Of a stretch of 64,000 nt of DNA, positions 8,756 through 17,478 are shown piece after piece. The position numbers were made by a program, and so were the translations under genes. A model generated the notes under the pieces. That model ran no database searches. It saw only the letters and a program-made list of their open reading frames with translations, and was not told where the DNA came from. The stretch covers positions 1,736,001-1,800,000 of the forward strand of contig NZ_CP033929.1 of assembly GCF_003815915.1 (NCBI RefSeq). The letters are read 5' to 3'. The stretch comes from Chryseobacterium indoltheticum (lineage in GTDB: Bacteria > Bacteroidota > Bacteroidia > Flavobacteriales > Weeksellaceae). The first letter of the stretch is position 1. Each line of letters opens with the position of its first letter.

Positions 8756-9415
8756 TTATTTTTTATTTAATGACAAAATATCTTCTAATTTGAAAAGTGA
8801 ACTATACTCCTTTAATGGAGGAAGTTTTAAAGTTATAGGTTCATGTTGATCATTTTCAATAAATAATCTTAATTCATTTTGAAATGAATACTCATTAGGT
8901 TTTGAAAAAAAGTCAAGTATCCCATCATGACTTTTTTTATCATAATATTTTACTAGATCCATTTTAAAACGTAGATTCAAGCTCTTTAGACAATCTTGCA
9001 AAGCAATAACGAACCTCATTGGTTTTTCAATTAAAAGAATTGTATCTCCAAAGTCAGCAAATCTTGCATCAAATTCAATAAAGTCTTTTGTATCTGGATG
9101 AACTGCAGTACAACAAAACAAGTTTCCATTGAAATCATGTATATGATCATATTTAAAAGCCGAATTTAATTTTATTTCTCCTTCTTTTGGCTCTTTAGAA
9201 AATGTAAATTCTTCACCATTATTTCCTTGCAAAATAATTTGAGAAACTTGCGTAATATTTGTTGCTGCTTCAGATTTATCAAATCGAGCATCTTCTTTCT
9301 CACATATCTTAAAAAATTCTATTGGATTACAATAAACAAGACCTTCTTCGTACAATGAATGAATGTGTTCAAATTTTCCAACTTTAAGAATTCGGGTTAT
9401 AGTTTTATCTATCAT
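8756..9415 (-). CDS. hypothetical protein of the minus-strand accessory block
   Basis: This is a 219-residue soluble protein without signal peptide or membrane helix and without a family I can name with confidence. The opening (ILKVGKFEHIHSLYEEGLVYCNPIEFFK) resembles the start of uncharacterised proteins seen in accessory islands, where a short hydrophobic strand is followed by an F/Y-rich motif. Later stretches such as LFCCTAVHP and YSFQNELRLFIE look like buried beta strands. It ends 19 bases before the membrane-anchored coiled-coil gene and is probably expressed with it. Confidence 0.45.
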   Translation of the reverse strand: MIDKTITRILKVGKFEHIHSLYEEGLVYCNPIEFFKICEKEDARFDKSEAATNITQVSQIILQGNNGEEFTFSKEPKEGEIKLNSAFKYDHIHDFNGNLFCCTAVHPDTKDFIEFDARFADFGDTILLIEKPMRFVIALQDCLKSLNLRFKMDLVKYYDKKSHDGILDFFSKPNEYSFQNELRLFIENDQHEPITLKLPPLKEYSSLFKLEDILSLNKK

Positions 9416-9612
9416 AGTTTATTTTGAATTATGTTTCGCAATATGTGCTTCAAGTATTGCATCGTTTTTTGAGATCTAAATTATTGAATTCATAGCTATA
9501 ATCTAATAAATAATATACGGTTGTTATAAAAACTATTTTATCAAAGTCCACATTGTTCTCTGAAATTTTGATTCAACTTGCTTTAATTTTTTTATCGTAA
9601 AAAAACAAAAAT

Positions 9613-10698
9613 TTATTTCCTATCTGAAGATGTTCGTTTTTCATTTATATTACTCAAAACGTAATTAACTAGGCTCATTTTGCTATATTGCATTGCAGCA
9701 ATTAATTCAAGGTTATGTTGTTCACGTGTTTCTGGATTATCCCAATCAAAAAACTCATCACTTGTAAATAATCCTCCAGCGTGTGCAATTTGTGATCTCC
9801 TACTATATAATTTATTTATGATAGTTTTGAATTTTTCAGCACTAGACAAATACTTCTCCAAGTACAATTTAATTTGTTGGCTGATTCCCCATATTGGTCT
9901 ACCACATTTTTTACAACTATACGTTGAAGTCTTTATTGTTTGACAAGAATTACATTCAAAATCAATTGTTACTTTATTAATTTTACCCTCAAGTGTTGTC
10001 ATAGCTTCAATACTTGAAATGAATGCTAGAAATGAAAGACTTTTCATGGTTTTTCTAATTCTACTCCCATTATTAATTAAAGTGAGAGCAGAATCAAAGT
10101 ATTTTTTTTGAAGCTCATCTAACTCCGGGATATATTCGAAAAATTTTTTAGTGAATTCAGAAAATGTTAACTCATTATTTTTTTCGTTATCCAAATCTGG
10201 TGCTGTATAGTATTCAGAATGTTTTTGAGGTTCAATTTCTTCTTCATCAATCTTTGTAAAATCTGCAATGAACATTTTGTCTTTTAAATTTGCATCAATA
10301 TAGATCTTGGCTCCATATCTACACGAAATTTCTTCTTCAGTTTTAGCATTTAAATTTATGAACCAAGCATGTTCATTTACATTGTAAGTGAAAAAATTAA
10401 AATTAGAAACAACTGTTAGTAATTTTAGTATATAATTCATTGTATTTGTTTCATGTGAAAGTTCTGAAAGAAAATCTTTTGTGTCCTTTCCAAACGATTC
10501 AAAAACATCTTCATAAGAATAATAAATAACATTATTCTTATCAATTTTATATTCTAATAAAAAAGGGAAATGATTTGTTGGTATATCTGAATCAATATAA
10601 TTTGTTAGAGGTATGATTTGAAATAAATAACATGAAAATGGTTTTTTAATTTTTTTTTCACAAAAACAAACTGCTCTTTTATAATAAATTTCTGACAT
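9613..10698 (-). CDS. HEPN-like protein with a zinc ribbon (Apea-like)
   Basis: The 361-residue protein has a beta-rich N-terminal half and a helical C-terminal half. The second half carries a zinc-ribbon insert with two Cys pairs (CNSC and CKKC, about residues 249-268) and then YSRRSQIAHAGG near residue 303. The R-x4-H within RSQIAH is the catalytic signature of HEPN ribonucleases, and the arrangement resembles Apea-like HEPN proteins. If active it would cut RNA and could act as an infection-triggered toxin. No obvious antitoxin is adjacent. The HEPN call rests on this motif and the helical context. The upstream half is unrecognised. Confidence 0.55.
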   Translation of the reverse strand: MSEIYYKRAVCFCEKKIKKPFSCYLFQIIPLTNYIDSDIPTNHFPFLLEYKIDKNNVIYYSYEDVFESFGKDTKDFLSELSHETNTMNYILKLLTVVSNFNFFTYNVNEHAWFINLNAKTEEEISCRYGAKIYIDANLKDKMFIADFTKIDEEEIEPQKHSEYYTAPDLDNEKNNELTFSEFTKKFFEYIPELDELQKKYFDSALTLINNGSRIRKTMKSLSFLAFISSIEAMTTLEGKINKVTIDFECNSCQTIKTSTYSCKKCGRPIWGISQQIKLYLEKYLSSAEKFKTIINKLYSRRSQIAHAGGLFTSDEFFDWDNPETREQHNLELIAAMQYSKMSLVNYVLSNINEKRTSSDRK

Positions 10699-10807
10699 AT
10701 ATAGCTAATTAAATTCTGATAGTACCAAATTTACACATTGAATCAATAAGATATCTGCAATTGTGATATCTTTTTTTATTTCACATGCACAGTTGTAAAC
10801 CGATACA

Positions 10808-11683
10808 CTATCCTTCTATTCTTTTTGTTGCAATCCATCCGTATACTCTACTTGATATTAAATTTGAAATCTCGATCATCCCAATCACAGCTTCTATCTT
10901 AGATTGGTAAGAGACATTATTATCTATTTTCCCAATAAATGTTCTAAGTGTTCTTTCTTTTTCAGAAGATAAAGTTGTTGCATTCATTATATGTTTATTA
11001 CTGAAATGAATAAATCCCGATGTCTCATTATATACATTCTCTACCCATGGAAATTCTGCTGCAGCCTTTTCCTTAAGATATACATCGGTCATTTTTTTTC
11101 CATCTCTATCTTTAATATTTCTGACGGAAACGCCTTCCCAAACATCTTTGGCAAAATCATGTGGACTTTCTACTAACCACGAAGCTGAAAGCCTTAAATA
11201 ATTGTCAAGATGTGGTCTGACCAAATGCAGTGCGCCAATAAAGTTTGCAGACTTAAGTAAAGTGTCAAAACCATAAATGAGAGAAAGGCTCCTATTTAAA
11301 ATTCCTGCAACAAAGTAATCTAATGGATATGTGCCTTTACCACTTATCATCATACACTCACTTAGTTTTTGAAATTTCTTTTCAAAATATTGAAGTTTTA
11401 ACATATACTCCTGTAGACAGTTTACAAGTATCTTTTCATCGTCCGTATCTGGAATAAAAAGTGCCTTTTCATTTAAATATGCCCAATATGTTCTAGAAGA
11501 TAATGTAATTACATGACAATCATTTCCTACAAACCATCCTACTTCCCCCGAATCTTCATGTATTATCAATGAACCAACTCTACAATTATTAATTAAATCT
11601 TCAGTAGGTTCTTTAGCAAGTAAAACGGGTTCTTCGACTTCAGGTCGAAGCCCATCATTTATACTGTTCCAATTAATCGACAT
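10808..11683 (-). CDS. hypothetical helical protein, possibly HEPN- or DUF5677-like
   Basis: This 291-residue cytosolic protein has a short beta-rich head (residues 1-85) and a long helical body. The body contains LNRSLSLIYGFDTLLKSAN, then LHLVRPHLDNYLRLSASWL near residue 155 and YNETSGFIHFSNKHI near residue 219. A helical body with an Arg-rich first helix and a later histidine in a G-F-I-H context recalls DUF5677 and HEPN-like proteins, but no canonical R-x4-H is visible, so I leave the family open. It lies 70 bases downstream of the serine recombinase gene, the closest gene to it. Confidence 0.45.
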   Translation of the reverse strand: MSINWNSINDGLRPEVEEPVLLAKEPTEDLINNCRVGSLIIHEDSGEVGWFVGNDCHVITLSSRTYWAYLNEKALFIPDTDDEKILVNCLQEYMLKLQYFEKKFQKLSECMMISGKGTYPLDYFVAGILNRSLSLIYGFDTLLKSANFIGALHLVRPHLDNYLRLSASWLVESPHDFAKDVWEGVSVRNIKDRDGKKMTDVYLKEKAAAEFPWVENVYNETSGFIHFSNKHIMNATTLSSEKERTLRTFIGKIDNNVSYQSKIEAVIGMIEISNLISSRVYGWIATKRIEG

Positions 11684-11753
11684 TTTACAATTTAATTTTA
11701 ATATATAGTTTTCAAAAATATATTCTTACTACGCAATCTATTGACGTATCTTA

Positions 11754-12359
11754 TTATTTTTTAATTGCCATTTTCTTTATTTCTTCATTGGTATGATTAT
11801 CCAGAATTTTAGCATAACGATAAAACGTTGCTCTAGTCAAACCAAGTGGCTTGTAAATCTCCTCTGGAGCTTTGGTTGGATCTTTATACACAGACCGCAT
11901 AATTATTAACTTAGAAATTGTTTCTTTTGCATATCCCTTTGGTCTTCCTCCAGTTCTACCTCTTGCTCTTGCAGACTGTAATCCAGCATTGGTTCTTTCT
12001 CTTATTAATTCTCTTTCATATTCAGCTAATGAAGCCATGAGATTCAAAAATAGTCGTCCGTTAATCGTAGAAGTATCTACACCATCCACAAGACCTTTTA
12101 TAATGATTCCTTTTTCATTTAAGCTTAAGACCATATCGATAATATGTTTTAAACTTCTTCCCAATCTGTCTAATCTCCAAACATAAAGTTCATCACCTTC
12201 TCTAAATTGGTCTATCATTTTATCAAGTTCGGGACGATTTTTTGTTGAACCTGAAATTTTCTCCTGATAAATTTTTTCACATCCTGCTTTTTCTAAGGCT
12301 TCAATTTGTAAATCTAAATTTTGATCTTTGGTTGAAACCCGGGCATATCCTATTTTCAT
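11754..12359 (-). CDS. serine site-specific recombinase (resolvase/invertase family)
   Basis: The 201-residue protein is a small serine recombinase. The catalytic Ser9 sits in YARVSTKDQNLDLQ, the arginine patch RLDRLGRSLKHI is near residue 62, and EYERELIRERTNAGL leads to a C-terminal Hin-type helix-turn-helix (GLTRATFYRYAK near residue 172). It would cut and rejoin two short recombination sites for resolution, inversion or integration. Its upstream 150 bases hold repeated TGAGAT-containing elements that could be its sites. It is at the upstream end of the minus-strand accessory block and may have brought the block in. Confidence 0.88.
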   Translation of the reverse strand: MKIGYARVSTKDQNLDLQIEALEKAGCEKIYQEKISGSTKNRPELDKMIDQFREGDELYVWRLDRLGRSLKHIIDMVLSLNEKGIIIKGLVDGVDTSTINGRLFLNLMASLAEYERELIRERTNAGLQSARARGRTGGRPKGYAKETISKLIIMRSVYKDPTKAPEEIYKPLGLTRATFYRYAKILDNHTNEEIKKMAIKK

Positions 12360-13025
12360 AATTTGTTACATTAAACTCATCTCTTGTAAATTTATGAAAC
12401 TTTGTTTAATGATACGAGATTTTGAGAAATTAATTAAAAAAAATAAAGTGATGCAATCAATCAATTTAAAAATCTCATAAAACCACCGTTTATCTCAAAA
12501 ATTCATATCAACTAATAATACAATTTACGCAGAGCTTTCATATTAAAATTTCAGGATACTTATCACACATTCTTTTTTTACCTGACTCAGCAGTGATAAA
12601 TTTTAATGGTAGCGGTTGTCTTTGAGGTCATCCGATTTTCTATAGCAAATATATTCCGTTGTCTCTGCGGGAAAAAATCTTTTTGGGTATCCGTAATCGG
12701 AGATTACAAACCCTCCGCAAAAATATTTCAAGCTTTATCAATATGCTTTCTTATTGTTTTCAAGGAATTGATTGCAGTTTTCCTTGTGCCTGCCTGAATG
12801 GTAATCTGCATAGAAAAGTCGGAAACCTCACAAGATGCAAATGCAGTTCATTGAAATTTAGATCATCCTTATTCTTTTGGTATAAATCAGTTTAAAATGA
12901 TATGACCCTAAGTAAAAGAATAGAAAAGATCAAAATTTCCTTCAATCTGCAATTTACAGAATCAACAGTGTTTTTAACAGCAGGTGCGGGAAAAACAGGT
13001 CTCCGCCGCACTCGGAGCAAAAAAG
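12360..13025. other. intergenic region between the recombinase and radC
   Basis: No convincing gene is visible in these 666 bases. The first 150 bases are AT-rich and contain a CGAGATTTTGAGAA element (12413-12426) and, in the opposite sense, AATCTCATAAA (12470-12480) and TTTATCTCAAAAAT (12489-12502), candidate recombinase subsites. A 45-codon reading frame starts at 12902 and overlaps the radC start by 14 bases. Its sequence (MTLSKRIEKIKISFNLQF, then FLTAGAGKTGLRR) is not recognised and it may be a leader or nothing. The strong change of base composition near 12.5 kb suggests that the junction with the conjugative element lies here. Confidence 0.4.
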
Positions 13026-13469
13026 ATGAATTATAATATCGTCAACGAAATTAAATTAAGCTATTCACGAAAAGGAAACGCAGATAAAACAGTGATGAGT
13101 TCCTATGATGTTTCGGAAGTATTCAGAGCCCATTTTGATACGGAACAAACCGACTACAAAGAAAGTTTTTACGCATTGTATCTAGACCAGAAAAATAAAG
13201 TATTAGGCATCAAAAAAATATCAGAATGCGGAATCAGTTCCACTTTAGTGGATGTCAGAATTGTGATGCAAGGCGCTTTGTTATGCAATGCCAGCGGAAT
13301 TATTGTTTGTCATAATCATCCTTCGGGAAATCTAAAGCCTTCAACAGAAGACATTAAAATGACGGAAAAAATCAAAGAAGCGGCAAAGTTTTTAGATTTC
13401 TCTGTACTCGATCACATTATTCTGACTTCTGAGCATTATTACTCTTTTCTCGATGAGGGTCATTTATGA
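13026..13469 (+). CDS. radC: RadC-like JAB/MPN domain protein of the conjugative element
   Basis: With the ATG at 13026 this is a 147-residue protein consisting almost only of the RadC-type JAB domain. The metal-binding signature HNHPSGNLKPSTED starts at residue 96 and is preceded by the usual ISECGISSTLVDVRIVMQGAL. The frame is open back to 12984, but that part (REKQVSAALGA) does not match the family and the ATG at 13026 has a better A-rich leader. Stand-alone RadC domains with ArdC are typical at one end of Bacteroidota conjugative elements. Whether they act on DNA or as isopeptidases is unsettled. Confidence 0.85.
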   Translation: MNYNIVNEIKLSYSRKGNADKTVMSSYDVSEVFRAHFDTEQTDYKESFYALYLDQKNKVLGIKKISECGISSTLVDVRIVMQGALLCNASGIIVCHNHPSGNLKPSTEDIKMTEKIKEAAKFLDFSVLDHIILTSEHYYSFLDEGHL

Positions 13470-13529
13470 TAAAGACTATCAAATCACATTATTTCAAAGC
13501 AATTTAATATTAATTTAAAAAGTAACATC

Positions 13530-14486
13530 ATGCAAAATATTACAGAAAACAAAAAAGTTTCAACTGGCAAAAAGGAAGGTAAACCTGATTTATTCATTGA
13601 AAGAATTTTGGAGAACCTTGACAAAGTCAATGCAAAAGATTGGGAAATGTACAGCGACCTGAGCGCTGTATACCCTTCAAATTTATTTACCGGGAAATCT
13701 TACCAGGGCTACAATATTTTAGCGCTTTATTTGGATACGATCCTGAAGAAATTTTCATCGGCAAAGTATGCAACTTTCAACAGTATAGCAAAAGCAGGAG
13801 GACGGTTAAAAAAAGGTTCAAAAGGTTGTGTGATTGAGTTTTTCAGCTATGTTTTTAAAGATAAAGAAAGCGGAAAAATTATCGGCGCCGAAGTTGTGGC
13901 AAAGATGAATGATGATGAAAAAAGGAACGTTATTAAAATTCCATGTGCCAGAAATTATGTTGTTTTTAATTCTGAACAGATCGAAAATTTAGAAGAAATT
14001 AAAACCAGTCTGGTCATTGAAGATCACGAAAAATCGGAATTTTTAGAAATGGAAAATTGCGAAAAGTTCGTTTATCGTATCATTAAAAATGGAAATCTAA
14101 ATTTGCGTTATTCTATTCATGAAATTGCTTTTTATTCTCCTGGATCTGATTTTGTGATGCTTCCGAAAAAGCAATATTTTATTTCGGCTTCAAAATATTA
14201 CAGCACGCTGTTTCATGAGATTTTACATTGGACAGGTCACGAAAAAAGACTCAACAGAAATCTGAAAGGGCATGACGATAAAGCAAGTTATTCTTTTGAG
14301 GAATTAATCGCTGAAATGGGTTCAATGCTTTTATGCCTTCAGTTAGGGATTTCTGAGGAATTTCTCAACAGTGTACGATATCTGAAAAGTTGGTCGGGAT
14401 CAAATCGAGAAGACCGGGCTGCAAAAATACGCAGCGCATTTGTAGAGTCGAAAAGGGGAAAGAAATTCCTGGAAAACCTGCAGTGA
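13530..14486 (+). CDS. ArdC family antirestriction protein (zincin-like metalloprotease)
   Basis: This 318-residue protein has the two ArdC parts: an N-terminal ssDNA-binding domain (about residues 35-150) and a C-terminal zincin-like domain with HEILHWTGH starting at residue 229. A third ligand region follows in YSFEELIAEMGSMLL near residue 252. ArdC proteins enter the recipient with the transferred strand and shield it from type I and II restriction. It lies 61 bases after radC in the same orientation and belongs to the conjugative element. The position next to a large set of restriction and defence genes fits its role during transfer. Confidence 0.88.
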   Translation: MQNITENKKVSTGKKEGKPDLFIERILENLDKVNAKDWEMYSDLSAVYPSNLFTGKSYQGYNILALYLDTILKKFSSAKYATFNSIAKAGGRLKKGSKGCVIEFFSYVFKDKESGKIIGAEVVAKMNDDEKRNVIKIPCARNYVVFNSEQIENLEEIKTSLVIEDHEKSEFLEMENCEKFVYRIIKNGNLNLRYSIHEIAFYSPGSDFVMLPKKQYFISASKYYSTLFHEILHWTGHEKRLNRNLKGHDDKASYSFEELIAEMGSMLLCLQLGISEEFLNSVRYLKSWSGSNREDRAAKIRSAFVESKRGKKFLENLQ

Positions 14487-14663
14487 TTTTTGCGGTTACT
14501 AATAAAATTCAAATCCTGAAAGAAAGAGAAAAGTTAAAGAGGGAAAAGTTTCAGAATACTTTCTCTAATCCTCAAAAGTTAAATAGCATAAAGTTTCCAA
14601 TGTATGGGTATCCTCATCGTGATTAATCTTACAAGATGGGAACTGACTAAAAAAATTAAAGGA

Positions 14664-15128
14664 ATGCGTAAAAATATAAAAACCAAAGTGAAATTTTCAG
14701 TTGAATCTTTGCTGTTTGGGATTGAGAACCCTAAGGGGAATATTGAGCAGGTTTTGTTTGCCATGAAAATGGCGGAGTATGAAGGAATAGAGAATTGTAA
14801 CCGTCTTGCAAAATTGAGTTTTGAAGATGATACCGTAAACAAAGCTTTATTGGGAGCTGTCGCCATGGATGAAACTTTGATTCTGGGTCATGAGGGATGG
14901 AGCGACAGCACTTTGCATCTGTGTATCAGAAGCGGAAGAAGTGCAGTGAGAATAGCTACGGGTCATTTTCCAGGTCGGGAAATAATGATGTATGATGATT
15001 ATAAAAATGCCATCCTCTTAAACAAACTTTCTGAGAAACAAATCAAAGAGATTTTTAGTGAGGTGTGGACTCATATGGATTTGATACAGCCAAAGAGTAG
15101 GTTTTTATGGAGGGAAGATATTGAGTAG
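14664..15128 (+). CDS. conserved hypothetical protein of the conjugative element
   Basis: With the ATG at 14664 the protein has 154 residues. An ATG at 14604 in the same frame would add 20 residues (GILIVINLTRWELTKK) that look like read-through of the gap. I cannot name the family. Features are a helical N-terminal part (VESLLFGIENPKGNIEQVLFAMKMAE) and a core containing GHEGWSDSTLHLCIRSGRSAVRIA. It lies between ArdC and the DUF4099/DUF3945 gene, all on the plus strand with short gaps, so it is likely part of the same accessory operon of the element. Confidence 0.55.
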   Translation: MRKNIKTKVKFSVESLLFGIENPKGNIEQVLFAMKMAEYEGIENCNRLAKLSFEDDTVNKALLGAVAMDETLILGHEGWSDSTLHLCIRSGRSAVRIATGHFPGREIMMYDDYKNAILLNKLSEKQIKEIFSEVWTHMDLIQPKSRFLWREDIE

Positions 15129-15155
15129 AACAATAAACAAAAAAATATAATCATT

Positions 15156-16451
15156 ATGAAAAAAATAGTCAACAATACAGTAATTTCGGAGGTGAGTACT
15201 TTATTGGTACTCCGTCACCGAAGCAATTCCGTTGGAATTGTGCAGGAAGTCAATCAATACGGAAATCTTATTGATGTGCTCCCCGACAGAAATACATCGG
15301 ATACCGTAATCCGTGTCGAATCTTCGGAAGATTCTTTTATGAATTTCTATGCGGACTTTTATCATCAGCTGAAAAATCCTGCCGAGTATTCATTTTTCAA
15401 AGTGCGGGAATATGGGGCGAGAGAAACTGCAATAAGTTTGCAGAACTATGTTGAGTCTTCTTCGGATGAGGAAAGAAAGGATTTGGAAAAGTATGCCGTT
15501 GCAATCGAAACGGTAGAAACTTTCAGAAATAAAAAATATGCCGACAGGGAAGCTTCTGTTGGTAACAATGATTTTAAAGACCATTCTTCCGTACTACGCA
15601 GTAATTTTGAATATCGATATCAAATTGAAGATATTCCTTGGGAGAGATTAGCTGAGATCGGTCTTGATAGGAAAAAGTTGGAAAGCATTGGTGCTTTGGA
15701 ATCTCTGTTGAAAGGATATAAAACTGCAATGTTGATTCCGATACTTTTGAGGGATGGGAATTCTATAAATACGATTGATGCTCGTTTGCAGTTAAGACTT
15801 GATAATAGGGGTGAGGTGTTGGTGTGTATTCATCGGGTACAGGACAAACCTGATTTTGAAAAGATGTTTGGTGGTCACCGATTTTCGAAGGAAGACAAGG
15901 TGAACCTTTTGAAATTTGGAAACATGGGCAGGGTGGTGGAGCTGGTTGATGAATCTACAGGGGAGTTGGTTTCGTCGTTGGTAAGTATGGACAGGCTGAC
16001 CAATGAGTTGATTTCGTTAAGAATGGATTTTGTAAGGATTCCGCATGTGATTTGTGGTGTGACGTTGAGCTTGGAACAACGGAAGATTCTTCGTGAGGGG
16101 AAAAGTCTGTTTGTTGAGAATATGTTGTCGAAAAAAGGGAGATTGTTTTCTGCAAGGTTGCAGTTTAATGCTGAGAAGCAGGGTGTTGAGTTTTTGTTTG
16201 ACAGGATTCTGAAAGGTTTTCGGAAAAAGTCTCAAGAGGATTTGGTTAGGGAAGTTCCCACGATGTTCAGAGGGAAGTATCTTCGGAAATGGCAGATGGA
16301 GAAACTGAAAGCAGGAGAGGCGGCTTATATCAGTGGGCTTGTTAGTGAGTTGGGGAAGCAGTATCAGGGGTATATGCGTTTTGATAAGGAGACATGGAGA
16401 ATTTTGTTTTCGTTTAAGAATCCGAATGCAAAGAAGAAGATAAATGTATGA
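15156..16451 (+). CDS. DUF4099/DUF3945 domain protein of the conjugative element
   Basis: The 431-residue protein contains an N-terminal segment typical of Bacteroidota mobile elements, then the DUF4099 part (IEDIPWERLAEIGLDRKKLESIGALESLLKG, residues about 157-190, and NMGRVVELVDESTGELVSSL near residue 255) and a DUF3945-like C-terminal part (LSLEQRKILREGKSLFVENM, then FSARLQFNAEKQGVEFLFDR, residues about 305-355). These proteins are always found on conjugative elements and have no established biochemical role. A topoisomerase-associated or DNA-processing function has been suggested only by neighbourhood. It closes the left arm of the element, 27 bases after the previous gene. Confidence 0.8.
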   Translation: MKKIVNNTVISEVSTLLVLRHRSNSVGIVQEVNQYGNLIDVLPDRNTSDTVIRVESSEDSFMNFYADFYHQLKNPAEYSFFKVREYGARETAISLQNYVESSSDEERKDLEKYAVAIETVETFRNKKYADREASVGNNDFKDHSSVLRSNFEYRYQIEDIPWERLAEIGLDRKKLESIGALESLLKGYKTAMLIPILLRDGNSINTIDARLQLRLDNRGEVLVCIHRVQDKPDFEKMFGGHRFSKEDKVNLLKFGNMGRVVELVDESTGELVSSLVSMDRLTNELISLRMDFVRIPHVICGVTLSLEQRKILREGKSLFVENMLSKKGRLFSARLQFNAEKQGVEFLFDRILKGFRKKSQEDLVREVPTMFRGKYLRKWQMEKLKAGEAAYISGLVSELGKQYQGYMRFDKETWRILFSFKNPNAKKKINV

Positions 16452-16734
16452 AAGGTTTCGGAAAAATTTTAAAATTTAATAGTCTCGACGTTTGACAATT
16501 TTGAGTTTAAAAGTGCAGGGGCTGGAGACTTTGTACTTTTTTTATGCGTGTTTTAAATAGAAAGTTATATTGATTTTCATTCCTACAAAATCCAAATCGG
16601 ATCAAATCTTTTAATTGTTGTATTAGTAGTTCGCATGAAAAAGCTTTCCAGCGAAATAAATGTTGTTGGTTGATTTTGAAAATTTTGTCGTTATAAATTA
16701 TTAACCAGTGATTTAATGGTTTGTTGTTGTGGAT

Positions 16735-16769
16735 TTTTGTCCGAAATATTGTGGATATTTCGGACAAAA
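16735..16769. repeat. perfect 15-bp inverted repeat with 5-base loop
   Basis: TTTTGTCCGAAATAT (16735-16749) is followed after 5 bases by its exact reverse complement (16755-16769). It is not followed by a T run, so it is not a normal terminator. It is the first of three adjacent hairpins. Confidence 0.85.
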
Positions 16770-16786
16770 GTTGGTAAAATATTGCG

Positions 16787-16831
16787 AGCAAAAATGCAAT
16801 TCCTTCCTTTGGTCGGAAACGCATTTTTGCT
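16787..16831. repeat. 11-bp inverted repeat (second hairpin of the cluster)
   Basis: AGCAAAAATGC (16787-16797) pairs perfectly with GCATTTTTGCT (16821-16831). TTCC and GGAA inside the loop can add four more pairs. Confidence 0.75.
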
Positions 16832-16849
16832 GAAATCGGAAAAACTCCA

Positions 16850-16892
16850 TTTCAAAAACATTGCCCGGCAGAGCATTCAAATGTTTTTGAAA
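16850..16892. repeat. 13-bp inverted repeat (third hairpin of the cluster)
   Basis: TTTCAAAAACATT (16850-16862) pairs perfectly with AATGTTTTTGAAA (16880-16892). An inner TGC/GCA pair lies near the loop. The three hairpins sit back to back over 160 bases. Confidence 0.75.
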
Positions 16893-17250
16893 AAAGGTTA
16901 TGCGAATTTTAGATAATTGATATGTTTTGTATAGCATAAAAGATATACATAAGAAGGCTCTCGAATCCTACTAGCCTGCTTCTGAATCAATCTCAAAGTG
17001 TCTTAAAACCAAACTCCCAAACTAGGAAAAAGCTTATACAGTCAAAATATATTCTCCATAAAAGAAAGCTTTGAATAGATTTTTCCATTTTATTTCCCAC
17101 ATCAATATATCTTCTGTAGTATTTTTAGGTAATTAGTGAGTCTGCGCCATAATTATGTGTTCCCGTAATTGTGAAACAATTATTTTTAATATATTTGAAA
17201 AATAGTGATATGATATATTCCATCACCAAAACTAACAGCCTGAAACATCC

Positions 17251-17367
17251 ATGAATTATCTCGAAATTAGCTCCTTTACTAAAGCTAACAAAGCATCAGC
17301 TCATATAGAAAAGAACTGTGCCATGTTAGTACTCTTATCTATCATTTTAAATTTCACTACCACATAA
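17251..17367 (+). pseudogene. possible truncated gene start (38 codons)
   Basis: ATG at 17251, TAA at 17365-17367. The N-terminal residues (MNYLEISSFTKANKASAHI) read like a helical protein start, and the end is hydrophobic. No homologous continuation is seen downstream before the ATPase gene at 17479. The family is not recognised. Confidence 0.2.
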
Positions 17368-17478
17368 AGTGGGACAATATTTTATAACATTGTTAAAATG
17401 TTAGTGTTATTTGCTTTAGCGATACAGCACAATTTCTACGACTGATAAAAAACTTAAATAAATCACCACTACGATCAT

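Larger units (their letters stand above)
16452..17478. other. 1-kb intergenic region between the element's left arm and the defence cargo
   Basis: Besides the three hairpins at 16735-16892, the region shows no gene I can support. Reading frames across the hairpins arise from the palindromes themselves. A 38-codon frame at 17251-17367 begins MNYLEISSFTKANKASAHI, which looks protein-like and could be the start of a truncated gene, but no continuation is found in any frame. The region probably contains the junction at which the low-GC defence cargo was inserted. Confidence 0.5.

Noticed and set aside
6841..9475. Integron cassette array with attC sites
   Set aside because: Some gaps are only 19 bases, too short for attC, and no GTTRRRY core or integron integrase is seen.
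12606..12895. Two overlapping plus-strand frames of 63-78 codons before radC
   Set aside because: They have atypical composition and no recognisable motif, and sit in a leader region. The change of frame relative to each other speaks against a gene.
12902..13039. 45-codon frame overlapping the radC start
   Set aside because: Its codons are not distinctive, and the radC ATG at 13026 is a better gene start. Mentioned in the gap entry only as possible leader.
16507..16937. Several minus-strand reading frames of 60-105 codons over the palindromes
   Set aside because: They overlap one another in different frames and follow the palindromic sequence. Composition is not protein-like and none has a usable start context.
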